The notes under the pieces were generated by a model. It had not been told where the DNA came from, ran no database searches, and saw nothing but the letters and a program-made list of their open reading frames with translations. From the NCBI GenBank assembly GCA_039908345.1, contig JAMOBD010000018.1, forward strand, positions 1 to 44,572: 44,572 nucleotides of DNA, read 5' to 3'. The stretch is from Magnetospirillum sp. WYHS-4 (GTDB lineage: Bacteria; Pseudomonadota; Alphaproteobacteria; Rhodospirillales; GLO-3). Both the position numbers and the translations under genes were made by a program. Positions 33,275-41,616 of the stretch are shown here, one piece after another (positions within the stretch are counted from its first letter, which is position 1; each line of letters opens with the position of its first letter).

Positions 33275-34192
33275 GTGACTCCTCGATCCAATCCGCCTCG
33301 ACCCAGGCGTCAGGCCCCGGAGACTACCTCCGGCGGGCCCGCGAGTAAACTGCCGCCCGGCCTCTACGCCGTGGCGACGCCCATCGGCAACGCCGGCGAC
33401 ATCACCCTCCGGGCCCTCGAGGTGCTGCGGACCGTCGACGCCATCGCCTGCGAGGATACCCGGGTCACGGCCCGGCTGCTGGCCATCCACGGCATTCGCC
33501 GGCCCCTGCTGGCCTACCACGAACACAATGCGGAACGGGCCCGGCCGCAGATCGTCCGGCGCCTGCAAGAGGGTGAAAGCCTGGCGCTGGTTTCCGACGC
33601 CGGCACGCCGCTGGTTTCCGACCCCGGCTACAAGCTGGTGCGGGCCTGCCACGAGGCGGGCATCGCCGTCAACGCCCTGCCCGGCCCCTCGTCGGTGCTG
33701 ACCGCCCTGGTGCTGGCCGGACTACCCACCGACCGCTTCCTGTTCGCCGGCTTCCTGCCCAACCGCTCCACGGCCCGGCGCAAGGCCCTGGCCGAACTGG
33801 CCGCCATCCCCGCCACCCTGGTGCTGATGGAATCGCCGTCCCGCCTGCCCGCATCCCTGGCCGACATGGCCCTGGTGCTGGGCGACCGCGAGGCCGCGGT
33901 GACCCGCGAACTGACCAAGCTGTTCGAGGAAGTGCGCCGGGGCGGCCTGGCCGACCTGGCCGCCCATTACGCCGAAGCCGGGCCGCCCAAGGGCGAGGTG
34001 ACGGTGGTCATCGGTCCGCCTTCGGGCGAAAGGGAGGCTCCGGCCGCCGACGACCTGGACGGCTGGCTGCGCGACGCCATGGCCGAACTTTCGGTGCGCG
34101 ATGCCGCCGATCGGGTGGCGGGCATCAGCGACCTGCCGCGCCGCCAGGTCTATGCCCGCGCCCTGGAACTGAAGAAGGAAGCGGAGCGGTGA
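33275..34192 (+). CDS. rsmI: 16S rRNA (cytidine-2'-O)-methyltransferase
   Basis: RsmI uses S-adenosylmethionine to methylate C1402 of 16S rRNA in the decoding centre. The 305-aa protein shows the family blocks LPPGLYAVATPIGNAGDITLR, ACEDTRVTARLLAIHG, LVSDAGTPLVSDPGYKLV and NALPGPSSVLTALV. No ATG is available at the right place; GTG 33275 gives a normal length with a 25-residue basic leader. It is followed by yraN with a four-base overlap. Confidence 0.93.
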   Translation: MTPRSNPPRPRRQAPETTSGGPASKLPPGLYAVATPIGNAGDITLRALEVLRTVDAIACEDTRVTARLLAIHGIRRPLLAYHEHNAERARPQIVRRLQEGESLALVSDAGTPLVSDPGYKLVRACHEAGIAVNALPGPSSVLTALVLAGLPTDRFLFAGFLPNRSTARRKALAELAAIPATLVLMESPSRLPASLADMALVLGDREAAVTRELTKLFEEVRRGGLADLAAHYAEAGPPKGEVTVVIGPPSGEREAPAADDLDGWLRDAMAELSVRDAADRVAGISDLPRRQVYARALELKKEAER

Positions 34193-34554
34193 CGGAAGCC
34201 CGTCGGCAAGCCTTCCGCTACGGCCGGCTGGCCGAAGGCCTTTGCGTCTGGTGGCTGCGGCTCAAGGGGTTTTCCATCCTGGCCCGCGATTTCCGCTGCC
34301 CGGTGGGCGAGATCGACATCGTGGCCCGGCGCGGCCGGCTGGTGGTGTTCGCCGAGGTCAAGGCCCGCGCCGACCGGGAAGCGGCCGCCGAAACCCTGTC
34401 GCCCCGCCAGCGCCGCCGCATCGAGCGGGCCGCCGAACTGTTCCTGGCCCGCCATCCGGCCCTGGGCGGAAAGGACCTGCGCTTCGACTTGCTGCTGGTC
34501 GAACCCTGGCGCCCGCCCCGCCACATCGCCGATGCCTGGCGGCCGGAAGCCTGA
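34189..34554 (+). CDS. yraN: UPF0102 (YraN) family endonuclease-like protein
   Basis: A 121-aa protein of the YraN family with a Holliday-junction-resolvase-like nuclease fold. The conserved residues lie in GEIDIVARRGRLVVFAEVKAR, the metal-binding E/D-x-E-x-K core. Its exact role is unsettled. The start is GTG 34189 overlapping the rsmI stop (GTGA), so the two are co-translated; this rsmI-yraN pair is very widely conserved. It ends one base before the convergent SH3 protein gene. Confidence 0.92.
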   Translation: MTEARRQAFRYGRLAEGLCVWWLRLKGFSILARDFRCPVGEIDIVARRGRLVVFAEVKARADREAAAETLSPRQRRRIERAAELFLARHPALGGKDLRFDLLLVEPWRPPRHIADAWRPEA

Positions 34555-34555
34555 C

Positions 34556-35329
34556 CTACTGGCGGACCAGGGACAGGGTCTTGCGTGTCCAGGACTTCAG
34601 CGTCAGTTCCACGGCGGCCGTCAGGATGGAAGGCACGTCGGCGACCGTCCGTTCCTTTTCCGCCGGAGCCTGCACCAGTTTGTCCTGGGAAGCCCCGTCG
34701 TAGCGCACCCGCTGCTTGTCGAAGTCATAGAACAGATTGGTGGTCAGCACCGTGTCGTCCCCCTCGCCCCGCAGTTCCAGCAAATCGAGGGAAATCTGGA
34801 ATTCTCCGCCGCGCACCATCTGGTAGGGTGCCTCGGTGATGAACAGGGTGGTCGGGAAGGTGGCCTTCCTCTGGCCCAGGTCGCAGCGGAACCAGACCTC
34901 GTAATCGGCGGTTTCGAAGGCCTCGTCCTCGATGGGCGTGGTCCCCTCGAAATGGATGTTGTATTCGCAGGGAATGCCGTCGCCCGTGGCCGCCTTGGCG
35001 CGGATATCCTTGGGCAGCTTGCCCGAGATCGTCGGCACCGTGGCCGATTCGTGGATGAAGCCCAGGTCCTTGCCCTTGTCGTCGCGCACCGCCAGCCAGC
35101 CGGACGGATGGGTGCGGCCGACCACGCGCAGGCGTTCGCCCTTTTCCACCACCTTGCCGGCCTTGCCCTCGTTGTCGGGGCGGGACTTGAGGGTGAAATC
35201 CTTGACCACCAGGAAGGTGGCTTCCAGAGGCTTGACCTCCTGGCCCATGAAGCGGGTCTTGTCCTCTGCCGCCCGCGCCGGGGCGACAGCCAGGAAGATG
35301 AGAATCAGGGCGGCGGCGTTCCGGAACAT
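34556..35329 (-). CDS. exported protein with SH3-like domain, function unknown
   Basis: A 257-aa precursor with a signal peptide (MFRNAAALILIFLAVAPARA). Residues about 37-95 resemble a bacterial SH3 domain (FTLKSRPDNEGKAGKVVEKGERLRVVG...GWLAV). The remaining 160 residues, with Cys at GIPCEYNI and WFRCDL, are not recognised. It is probably periplasmic. It is divergent from ruvX, and the 91-bp gap between them must hold both promoters. Confidence 0.7.
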   Translation of the reverse strand: MFRNAAALILIFLAVAPARAAEDKTRFMGQEVKPLEATFLVVKDFTLKSRPDNEGKAGKVVEKGERLRVVGRTHPSGWLAVRDDKGKDLGFIHESATVPTISGKLPKDIRAKAATGDGIPCEYNIHFEGTTPIEDEAFETADYEVWFRCDLGQRKATFPTTLFITEAPYQMVRGGEFQISLDLLELRGEGDDTVLTTNLFYDFDKQRVRYDGASQDKLVQAPAEKERTVADVPSILTAAVELTLKSWTRKTLSLVRQ

Positions 35330-35420
35330 CGCGAGGGTCCTCTTATTTTCTCCGGAATAATACCGGGCGCGGCGGCGATTTCCACTGTCGGGATGGCAGG
35401 AATGTCCTTATTGTCGCGTC

Positions 35421-35885
35421 ATGCCCGTGGTCGACCTCAAGGAAATGGGAGGCCTGCTGCCGCCGGAACGGCGGTTGATGGGCCTGGACGTGGGCAGCAA
35501 GACCGTCGGCCTGGCGCTTTCCGACGTCAGGCGGATGATCGCCAGCCCCCTGAAGACCCTGATGCGCACCAAGTTCACCCGCGACGCCCAGGACTTGGCG
35601 AAGCTGATCGCCGAATTCGAGGTGGGCGGCCTGGTGCTGGGCCTGCCCGTCGGCATGGACGGCCTGGAAGGCCCGCGCTGCCAATCGGTGCGCCAGTTCG
35701 CCGCCAACCTGATGGAAACGGTCGACCTGCCCGTCGCCTTCTTCGACGAACGCCTGTCGACGGCGGCGGTCGAACGCATCCTGATCGGCGAGGCCGACCT
35801 GTCGCGCAAGCGGCGCAAGGAAGTCGTCGACCGCGCCGCCGCCGCCTACATCCTGCAAGGGGCGCTGGATCTCATGGGGAGGTAG
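35421..35885 (+). CDS. ruvX: putative Holliday junction resolvase / pre-16S rRNA nuclease YqgF
   Basis: A 154-aa RNase H-fold nuclease (YqgF/RuvX). It shows the first acidic strand MGLDVGSKTVGLALSD, the central LVLGLPVGMDG, FFDERLST and the C-terminal DRAAAAYILQGALD, covering the family's catalytic acids. The E. coli homologue processes the 5' end of 16S rRNA. It is full length. The AEC permease gene follows after 3 bp. Confidence 0.93.
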   Translation: MPVVDLKEMGGLLPPERRLMGLDVGSKTVGLALSDVRRMIASPLKTLMRTKFTRDAQDLAKLIAEFEVGGLVLGLPVGMDGLEGPRCQSVRQFAANLMETVDLPVAFFDERLSTAAVERILIGEADLSRKRRKEVVDRAAAAYILQGALDLMGR

Positions 35886-35888
35886 GAG

Positions 35889-36809
35889 ATGGCTTCCGTC
35901 CTGTCCGCCCTGGTTCCGGTCTTTCTGCTCATCGCGCTCGGCTGGGCGATGCGGCGCAGCGGATTCGTGCCCGAGGCCTTCTGGCCGCCGGCCGAGAAGA
36001 TCACCTATTACGTCTTCTTCCCCGCCCTGGTGGTCCACAGCACCGCCAAAGCCGACGTGGCCGGGCTGTCGGTGCTGCCCATGGCGGCGGGCATGGCGGC
36101 GGCCATCTTGCTCACCGTGGGGCTGGCCGTGCCGCTCAAACGGCTTTTCCGCAGCGAGGGCCCGGCCTTCACCTCGCTGCTGCAGGGCGCCATCCGGCCC
36201 AACACCTACATCGCCATCGCCGCCATCGTCGCGGCTTTCGGCCAGCCGGGCCTGACGCTCGCCGCCGTCTGCATCGTCACCGTGGTGCCTTTGGTCAACG
36301 TCGTCAGCGTCCTGTTCCTGCTGCACTACGCGGGCGGAGGCGCGACACCCCAGGGGGGGCTGCGGCGCCTGGTCCAGCCCCTGGCCGGCAATCCGCTGAT
36401 CCTCGCTTGCCTGGCCGGCGGGCTGCTGAACGCCACCGGCGCCAGCCTGCCGGGACCGATAGGCACGGTCGTCGATCTGCTGGGCCGGGCTTCCCTGCCT
36501 TTCGGCCTTCTGGCGGTGGGGGCGGGCCTCGATCTGCGCGCCGCCCGGACCGCCCACGCCCCGGTGGCCGCCGTCGCCGGTCTCAAGCTGGCCGCCATCC
36601 CCGCGCTGACTTGGCTTTGCTGCCGGGCGTTCGGGGTGGACGGCCTGACCGCCGCCGTCGCCACGCTCTACGCCGCGGTACCCACGGCCCCCAATTCCTA
36701 CATCCTGGCCCGCCAGATGGGCGGTGACGCGCCCTTGATGGCCGGCATCGTCACCGTCACCACCCTGGCCGCCGCGACCACCATGCCGGTGGTGCTGGCG
36801 CTGCTGTAG
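35889..36809 (+). CDS. AEC (auxin efflux carrier) family transporter
   Basis: A 306-aa inner-membrane permease with about ten hydrophobic helices and the two-fold repeat of the AEC family. Recognisable are VFLLIALGWAMRRSGFVPE at the start, QGAIRPNTYIAIAA with its central N, and the C-terminal AAVPTAPNSYILARQMGGD. Bacterial members export or take up small carboxylates such as malate or malonate; the substrate here is unknown. It sits 3 bp after ruvX and may be co-transcribed. Confidence 0.88.
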   Translation: MASVLSALVPVFLLIALGWAMRRSGFVPEAFWPPAEKITYYVFFPALVVHSTAKADVAGLSVLPMAAGMAAAILLTVGLAVPLKRLFRSEGPAFTSLLQGAIRPNTYIAIAAIVAAFGQPGLTLAAVCIVTVVPLVNVVSVLFLLHYAGGGATPQGGLRRLVQPLAGNPLILACLAGGLLNATGASLPGPIGTVVDLLGRASLPFGLLAVGAGLDLRAARTAHAPVAAVAGLKLAAIPALTWLCCRAFGVDGLTAAVATLYAAVPTAPNSYILARQMGGDAPLMAGIVTVTTLAAATTMPVVLALL

Positions 36810-36827
36810 GGAACCCCGGAAACAGTT

Positions 36828-36862
36828 GCGGGAGAGGCCTGGGGGGGATAGGCCTCTCCCGC
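36828..36862. terminator. 13-bp stem with poly-G loop between convergent genes
   Basis: GCGGGAGAGGCCT (36828-36840) pairs perfectly with AGGCCTCTCCCGC (36850-36862) around GGGGGGGAT. It lies 18 nt after the AEC stop. A second hairpin, GGCTTCGG (36872-36879) / CCGAAGCC (36895-36902), follows. Together they can serve as a terminator for the AEC gene and, read on the minus strand, for the lipoprotein gene. Only weak T-runs are present. Nothing else is recognised up to 37066. Confidence 0.55.
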
Positions 36863-37066
36863 TTGGCTGTTGGCTTCGGCCCTGGGAGTGGTAACCGAAG
36901 CCTTGGAAGCGGCAGGGTTTTGGACGTCGTCCTTTGGTGGGGGGGAGGAAGGTACCGACTGATCCCAACCGCTTCCGTCCCCCTGGATATAGAATGCCCC
37001 ACCCTACCCGTCAACCAAGTTCCACACCTTGTTCACGGAGATTTGATGAAGGACGCCGGACCGGCA

Positions 37067-37675
37067 TCATCCCTTGGCCCCGGCAAGCGCCCGGAAGGCC
37101 CCTTCCATCGTCTCGCGGTACTGGTTTCCGATGTCCTTGATGGTCTGGGCGGGGCTGGCTGCATTGGAGGCGAAGCGGAACGGCACCGCTCGGGCGGCCC
37201 CGTTCCGTCCTTTGATCCAGAAGCTGTCCGGCCCTGCGTCCTTGGCGGTGAACCAGTGGACGTAGTCGAAGCCCCCCAGGTCCGGTTCCTGGCCGAAATC
37301 GGCCCGTTCCACCGCCACTTCGTCGAACAGGGCCGCCTTCTTCAGGACGTCGGCCATGAACCGGTAGTTGGCCGTGTATTGCCCGACCGCGCCTGCGGTG
37401 GCCGCCGCCCGGTTGGTGGCGTCCATGCGTTCGAACTGTTCCCGCTCCATGGGGCCCAGGACCTTCTCGACGATGGACTTGTCGGAAGGGATGACCACCT
37501 TCAGCCGGCCGCCCAGCGGCAGGCCGGACGGTTCGATGCCCATTACAGCCGCGGCGCGGGCCGGACGGTTCACTTCCTCGGTGTTCTGGTGGTAGTACTG
37601 GTTGTAGATGGGCGTCGCCTGGCAGGCCGCCGCCAGGATCGCCGCCGCAAGGCCCGCTCCCAATCGTGATTTCAT
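37067..37675 (-). CDS. putative lipoprotein, function unknown
   Basis: A 202-aa lipoprotein: signal peptide MKSRLGAGLAAAILAAAC with the lipobox Cys18, then a soluble domain I do not recognise (LGGRLKVVIPSDKSIVEKV, MADVLKKAALFDEVAVERADFG). The strand-helix-strand pattern with a 'candidate target factor' loop resembles outer-membrane lipoproteins of alphaproteobacteria, but no family name is safe. ATG 37675 has AGGAGAGG 6 nt upstream, better than ATG 37681, which touches it. It is divergent from ilvD. Confidence 0.72.
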   Translation of the reverse strand: MKSRLGAGLAAAILAAACQATPIYNQYYHQNTEEVNRPARAAAVMGIEPSGLPLGGRLKVVIPSDKSIVEKVLGPMEREQFERMDATNRAAATAGAVGQYTANYRFMADVLKKAALFDEVAVERADFGQEPDLGGFDYVHWFTAKDAGPDSFWIKGRNGAARAVPFRFASNAASPAQTIKDIGNQYRETMEGAFRALAGAKG

Positions 37676-37832
37676 GGACATCCTCTCCTCCCGCAGATTG
37701 TTCGATTCTGCAGCATAATCCCCAAGGCTGTTCGCTTCGACATGGCACAACCAAGCCAAAGGGGTAGGCAGGAGAGGGAGGCGGCGTATATATACGGGAA
37801 CCCCTTTTCTCGATCCCAGGAAGGCCAGGACC

Positions 37833-39680
37833 ATGCCCGAGTATCGTTCCCGCACCTCCACCCACGGCCGCAACATGGCCGGCGCCCGCAGCCTGTGGCG
37901 CGCCACCGGCATGAAGGACGAAGACTTCGGCAAGCCGATCGTCGCCGTGGTCAATTCCTTCACCCAGTTCGTGCCCGGCCACGTGCACCTGAAGGACCTG
38001 GGCCAGATGGTGGCGCGCGAGATCGAAAGAGCCGGGGCGGTGGCCAAGGAATTCAACACCATCGCCATCGACGACGGCATCGCCATGGGCCATGGCGGCA
38101 TGCTCTATTCCCTGCCGTCGCGCGAAGTGATCGCGGATTCGGTGGAATACATGGTCAACGCCCACTGCGCCGACGCCATGGTCTGCATCTCGAACTGCGA
38201 CAAGATCACGCCCGGCATGCTGATGGCGGCCATGCGGCTGAATATTCCGACCGTCCTGGTATCCGGCGGCCCCATGGAAGCGGGCAAGGTGACGCTGAAG
38301 GGCGAAACCCATGCGGTCGATCTGATCGACGCCATGATAAAGGCCGCCGACAAGACCGTCGCGGATGCCGATGTGGCCGAGTACGAGCGATCTTCCTGCC
38401 CCACCTGCGGGTCGTGTTCCGGCATGTTCACCGCCAATTCCATGAACTGCCTGGCCGAGGCCCTGGGCTTCGCCCTGCCGGGCAACGGCACCCTGCTGGC
38501 CACCCACGCCGACCGCAAGGAGCTGTTCCTGGAAGCGGCCCGCACCGCCGTGACCTTGACGAAACGCTGGTACGAGCATGGCGACGCCACCGCCACCCCG
38601 CGCGGCATGGTCACCAAGGCCAGCTTCGAGAACGCCATGGCGCTCGACATCGCCATGGGCGGGTCGACCAATACGGTGCTGCACATCCTGGCCATCGCCG
38701 CCGAGGGTGGCGTCGATTTCACCATGGCCGACATCGACCGCCTGTCGCGCAAGGTGCCCAACCTGTGCAAGGTGGCGCCGTCCGTTCCCGACATCCACAT
38801 CGAGGACGTGCACCGCGCCGGCGGCATCCAGGCCATCCTGGGCGAACTGGAGCGCCTGGGCCTGCTGGACGGCGGGCGGCCCACCGTCCACGCCTCGACC
38901 TTGAAGGCGGGGCTGGACTCTTGGGACATCCGCCGCACCCAGGACGACAAGGTGCGCGAATTCTTCAAGGCGGCGCCGGGCGGCAAGCCGACCCAGGTCG
39001 CCTTCAGCCAGGCCAGCCGCTACAAGGATCTGGACCTGGACCGCGAGACGGGCTGCATCCGCGAGGGCCGGCACGCCTTTTCCCAGGACGGAGGCCTCGC
39101 GGTGCTGTTCGGCAACCTGGCGGAAGAAGGCTGCATCGTGAAGACCGCGGGGGTGGATGCCTCGATCCTCAGGTTTTCCGGCCCCGCCGTGATCTGCGAA
39201 AGCCAGGAGGAGGCGGTGGCCAAGATCCTGGCCGGCGAGGTCGGGAAGGGCGACGTGGTGATCGTGCGCTACGAAGGCCCGCGCGGCGGCCCCGGCATGC
39301 AGGAGATGCTCTATCCCACCAGCTACATCAAGTCGATGGGCCTGGGGAAGGATTGCGCGCTCGTCACCGACGGCCGCTTCTCGGGCGGCACCTCGGGCCT
39401 GTCCATCGGCCACGTCTCCCCGGAAGCCGCCGAAGGCGGATTGATCGGTCTGGTGGAAGCGGGCGACGTCATCGAGATCGATATCCCCGCCCGCTCCATC
39501 CGGCTGGCGGTGCCGGACGCGGAAATCGAACGCCGCCGCGCTGCCATGGAGGCCAAGGGCAACAAGGCCTGGAAACCGGCGGCCAGAGACCGTAAGGTGT
39601 CGCCAGCGCTCAAGGCCTATGCCGCCATGGCAACCAGTGCGGCGAGGGGGGCGGTGCGCGACGTGAGCCGGTTCGACTGA
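37833..39680 (+). CDS. ilvD: dihydroxy-acid dehydratase
   Basis: IlvD dehydrates dihydroxy-acids to the 2-oxoacid precursors of valine, leucine and isoleucine. The 615-aa protein closely follows the E. coli type: [38 protein letters not shown], Cys122 ([12 protein letters not shown]) and Cys195 ([15 protein letters not shown]). The missing third Cys in NSFTQ marks the oxygen-sensitive [4Fe-4S] class rather than the [2Fe-2S] plant type. It stands alone. AGGAAGG lies before the ATG, and the 157-bp upstream gap has a TATATATA tract (37788-37795) of unknown significance. Confidence 0.95.
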   Translation: MPEYRSRTSTHGRNMAGARSLWRATGMKDEDFGKPIVAVVNSFTQFVPGHVHLKDLGQMVAREIERAGAVAKEFNTIAIDDGIAMGHGGMLYSLPSREVIADSVEYMVNAHCADAMVCISNCDKITPGMLMAAMRLNIPTVLVSGGPMEAGKVTLKGETHAVDLIDAMIKAADKTVADADVAEYERSSCPTCGSCSGMFTANSMNCLAEALGFALPGNGTLLATHADRKELFLEAARTAVTLTKRWYEHGDATATPRGMVTKASFENAMALDIAMGGSTNTVLHILAIAAEGGVDFTMADIDRLSRKVPNLCKVAPSVPDIHIEDVHRAGGIQAILGELERLGLLDGGRPTVHASTLKAGLDSWDIRRTQDDKVREFFKAAPGGKPTQVAFSQASRYKDLDLDRETGCIREGRHAFSQDGGLAVLFGNLAEEGCIVKTAGVDASILRFSGPAVICESQEEAVAKILAGEVGKGDVVIVRYEGPRGGPGMQEMLYPTSYIKSMGLGKDCALVTDGRFSGGTSGLSIGHVSPEAAEGGLIGLVEAGDVIEIDIPARSIRLAVPDAEIERRRAAMEAKGNKAWKPAARDRKVSPALKAYAAMATSAARGAVRDVSRFD

Positions 39681-39699
39681 CCAGGGGAGACAACTCCGG

Positions 39700-40527
39700 G
39701 TGGCGACCGAAAGCGTGGAATGGAACAGGGACCTGGAGATCGGCATTCCCTTCATCGATGCCGATCACCGGACGCTGATCAGCCTGCTGAACCAGGTGGC
39801 CGCTTGCGTGGCCGCCAACGAGGAAACGTTGACCGTAGGCAGCGTCCTCAACAGCCTCGACGACTACGTCCGGCTTCATTTCGGCCGCGAGGAATCCCTC
39901 CAGGAGGCCTGCGGCTACCCGGGCTTGGCGGCGCACCGCAACCAGCATCAGGAACTCTGTCGGCGCCTGGACGGCGTGCGCCAGCGTTTCCATGCCGATC
40001 CGGCCCAGGTTTCCCTGGGCGACGTCCATCGCCTGCTGAAGGACTGGTTCGCCCGCCACATCCAGGCGGAGGACATCCCCTTGCGGGAGCACTGCGCCGC
40101 CAATCGCGAAGCCATCGCCCGCGCCGCCGCCATGCGCCTTGGGGGCGACGGGCCCGACTGGTCGCAGCGACGGATTTTGGTGCTGGACGACAACCCGAAC
40201 TTCACCCGCCTGGTGGAAACGGTGCTGGCCGCCATCGGAGTCGGCACCGTCTACACGGCGGGCACGGCCCGCGAGGCCATGGCCCATCTGGCGCGCCACA
40301 ACGTCGATCTGATCCTGGTGGACTGGGTGATGGACGACACCGACGGCCTGGACTTCGTCCGCGGGCTCAAGCGTGACGGAATCCCCTGCCCGACGATCAT
40401 GGTGACGGGATACGCCCGGACCGACTACCGGACCAAGGCCATGGCGGCCGGGGTTTCCGGCATCCTGGAAAAGCCCATTTCGGCCCGCGCCCTGGTCCGG
40501 GCGATGGGCGAGGCCCTGGCGAAATAG
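39700..40527 (+). CDS. bacteriohemerythrin fused to a response-regulator receiver domain
   Basis: A 275-aa cytoplasmic fusion. Residues 5-135 are a hemerythrin with all seven di-iron ligands: His23, His60, Glu64, His79, His83, His120 and Asp125. Residues 155-275 are a CheY-like receiver with Asp163/164, phosphoacceptor Asp208 (LILVDW), Thr236 (MVTGY) and Lys258 (LEKP). The di-iron site binds O2 (or senses NO), and the receiver takes a phosphate, so oxygen and phosphorelay inputs could be joined in one protein. The start is GTG 39700 behind GGGGAGA. A cNMP-domain protein follows after 9 bp. No kinase is adjacent. Confidence 0.9.
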   Translation: MATESVEWNRDLEIGIPFIDADHRTLISLLNQVAACVAANEETLTVGSVLNSLDDYVRLHFGREESLQEACGYPGLAAHRNQHQELCRRLDGVRQRFHADPAQVSLGDVHRLLKDWFARHIQAEDIPLREHCAANREAIARAAAMRLGGDGPDWSQRRILVLDDNPNFTRLVETVLAAIGVGTVYTAGTAREAMAHLARHNVDLILVDWVMDDTDGLDFVRGLKRDGIPCPTIMVTGYARTDYRTKAMAAGVSGILEKPISARALVRAMGEALAK

Positions 40528-40536
40528 GAGACGGAA

Positions 40537-40902
40537 TTGGAAAAGCGCGAAATCCGTCCGGGCGAACGCCTGTTCCGCGAAGGAGAGCCGGGAATCGAGG
40601 CCTATATCATCGAGTCCGGTCGGATCGAGATTTCCAAGCGAATCGGCGAGGACGAGACGGCCGTGGTGGCTATCGTCGGTAAGGGTGAGATGATCGGCGA
40701 GATGGCCCTGGTGGACGACTTCCCGCGCAGCGCCACCGCCCGCGTGGTCGAGCCGACGACGGTCATCGTGGTGCCACGCGCCGATTTCGAGCAGCGCCTG
40801 TCCAAGAGCGACATGGTGGTGCGCCGGGTGCTGCAAATCCTGGCCCGCCGCTTGCGCGACCAGACCGACATCAGCGCACGGGCCAAGACCATCGTTCGAT
40901 GA
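40537..40902 (+). CDS. stand-alone cyclic nucleotide-binding domain protein
   Basis: A 121-aa protein consisting of one cNMP-binding beta-barrel. It has FREGEPGIEAYIIESGRIEI, the phosphate-binding cassette GEMIGEMALVDDFPRSATARV (E and R contacts present) and a short C-helix. No helix-turn-helix follows, so it is not a Crp-type transcription factor; it probably acts by protein contact. The start is TTG 40537, with GGAGACGGAA upstream. It is 9 bp behind the hemerythrin-receiver gene, which suggests a shared pathway. Confidence 0.85.
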   Translation: MEKREIRPGERLFREGEPGIEAYIIESGRIEISKRIGEDETAVVAIVGKGEMIGEMALVDDFPRSATARVVEPTTVIVVPRADFEQRLSKSDMVVRRVLQILARRLRDQTDISARAKTIVR

Positions 40903-40923
40903 CGCGACCGGTACGGCCGCGCA

Positions 40924-41616
40924 TCAGCCCCCGCCGTCCGGGTCGAGGGGAGTGGGGTCGGCGGCCGACGTTTCGTCGTGCTCGGGGCCGACGGTGAGGG
41001 CTTCCGTGTCCACCGGCGCCAAGGTCTGGTCGGCGCGCACGCTGTAGGCCTGGATGGCCGGACGGGTGTCCAGGAGGCCGGCCGCCTTCAGTTCCGCCAA
41101 GCCCGGCAGGTCCTTGACGCTTTCCAGTCCGAAGTGGTCGAGGAAACCGTCGGTCGTGCCCCAGGTCATGGGGCGGCCCGGCGTCTCGCGCCGGCCGCGC
41201 GGCTTGATCCAACCCGCTTCGAGCAGGGCGTCCAGGGTTCCCTTGCTCAGGGAAACGCCGCGGATCTCCTCGATCTCGGCACGGGTAACCGGCTGGTGGT
41301 AGGCGACGATGGCCAAGGTCTCGATGGTCGCCTTGTTGAGCTTGCGGGCGACCTCGGTATCCACGTTGAGCACGTGGCGCAGGTCGGGCGCCGTACGGAA
41401 AGCCCAGGAGGCCCCGACCCGCACCAGATTGACTCCGCGCCCGGCGTAGTGTTCCTCCAGCCGGCCCAGCAGGGCTTTCACGTCGCTGCCTTCCGGCAGG
41501 CGCTCCTTGAGAGCCCGCTCGGGCACCGGCTCGGGCGAGGCGAAGAGGATCGCCTCGACCAGCCGAAGCGGATCGGGATCGAACAGGTTGGGAGAGGTAC
41601 CTTCGGTTTCGCTCAT
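40924..41616 (-). CDS. scpB: segregation and condensation protein B
   Basis: ScpB is the kleisin-interacting winged-helix subunit of the SMC-ScpAB condensin. The 230-aa protein shows LVEAILFASPEPVPERAL, the conserved YHQPVTRAEIEEIRGVS and a second winged helix (TTDGFLDHFGLESVKDLPGL). A long acidic C-terminal tail (about 195-230) is extra and likely disordered. The ATG overlaps the scpA stop by four bases. Confidence 0.93.
   Translation of the reverse strand: MSETEGTSPNLFDPDPLRLVEAILFASPEPVPERALKERLPEGSDVKALLGRLEEHYAGRGVNLVRVGASWAFRTAPDLRHVLNVDTEVARKLNKATIETLAIVAYHQPVTRAEIEEIRGVSLSKGTLDALLEAGWIKPRGRRETPGRPMTWGTTDGFLDHFGLESVKDLPGLAELKAAGLLDTRPAIQAYSVRADQTLAPVDTEALTVGPEHDETSAADPTPLDPDGGG

Noticed and set aside
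34532-36727. Very long 731-aa plus-strand frame
   Set aside because: It crosses an opposite-strand gene, ruvX and the AEC gene out of frame and has no domain; it is a high-GC artefact.
36841-36960. Poly-G runs as a CRISPR or tandem-repeat array
   Set aside because: The runs are irregular in length and spacing with no repeated unit or spacer pattern.
37788-37795. TATATATA tract upstream of ilvD as a promoter -10
   Set aside because: It lies about 40 nt before the ATG, but I found no -35 at a proper distance, so I did not list it as a promoter.
37011-39755. Long 914-aa minus-strand frame opposite ilvD
   Set aside because: Shadow of ilvD; no ribosome site or motif. Its C-terminal end is merely out of frame with the real lipoprotein gene.
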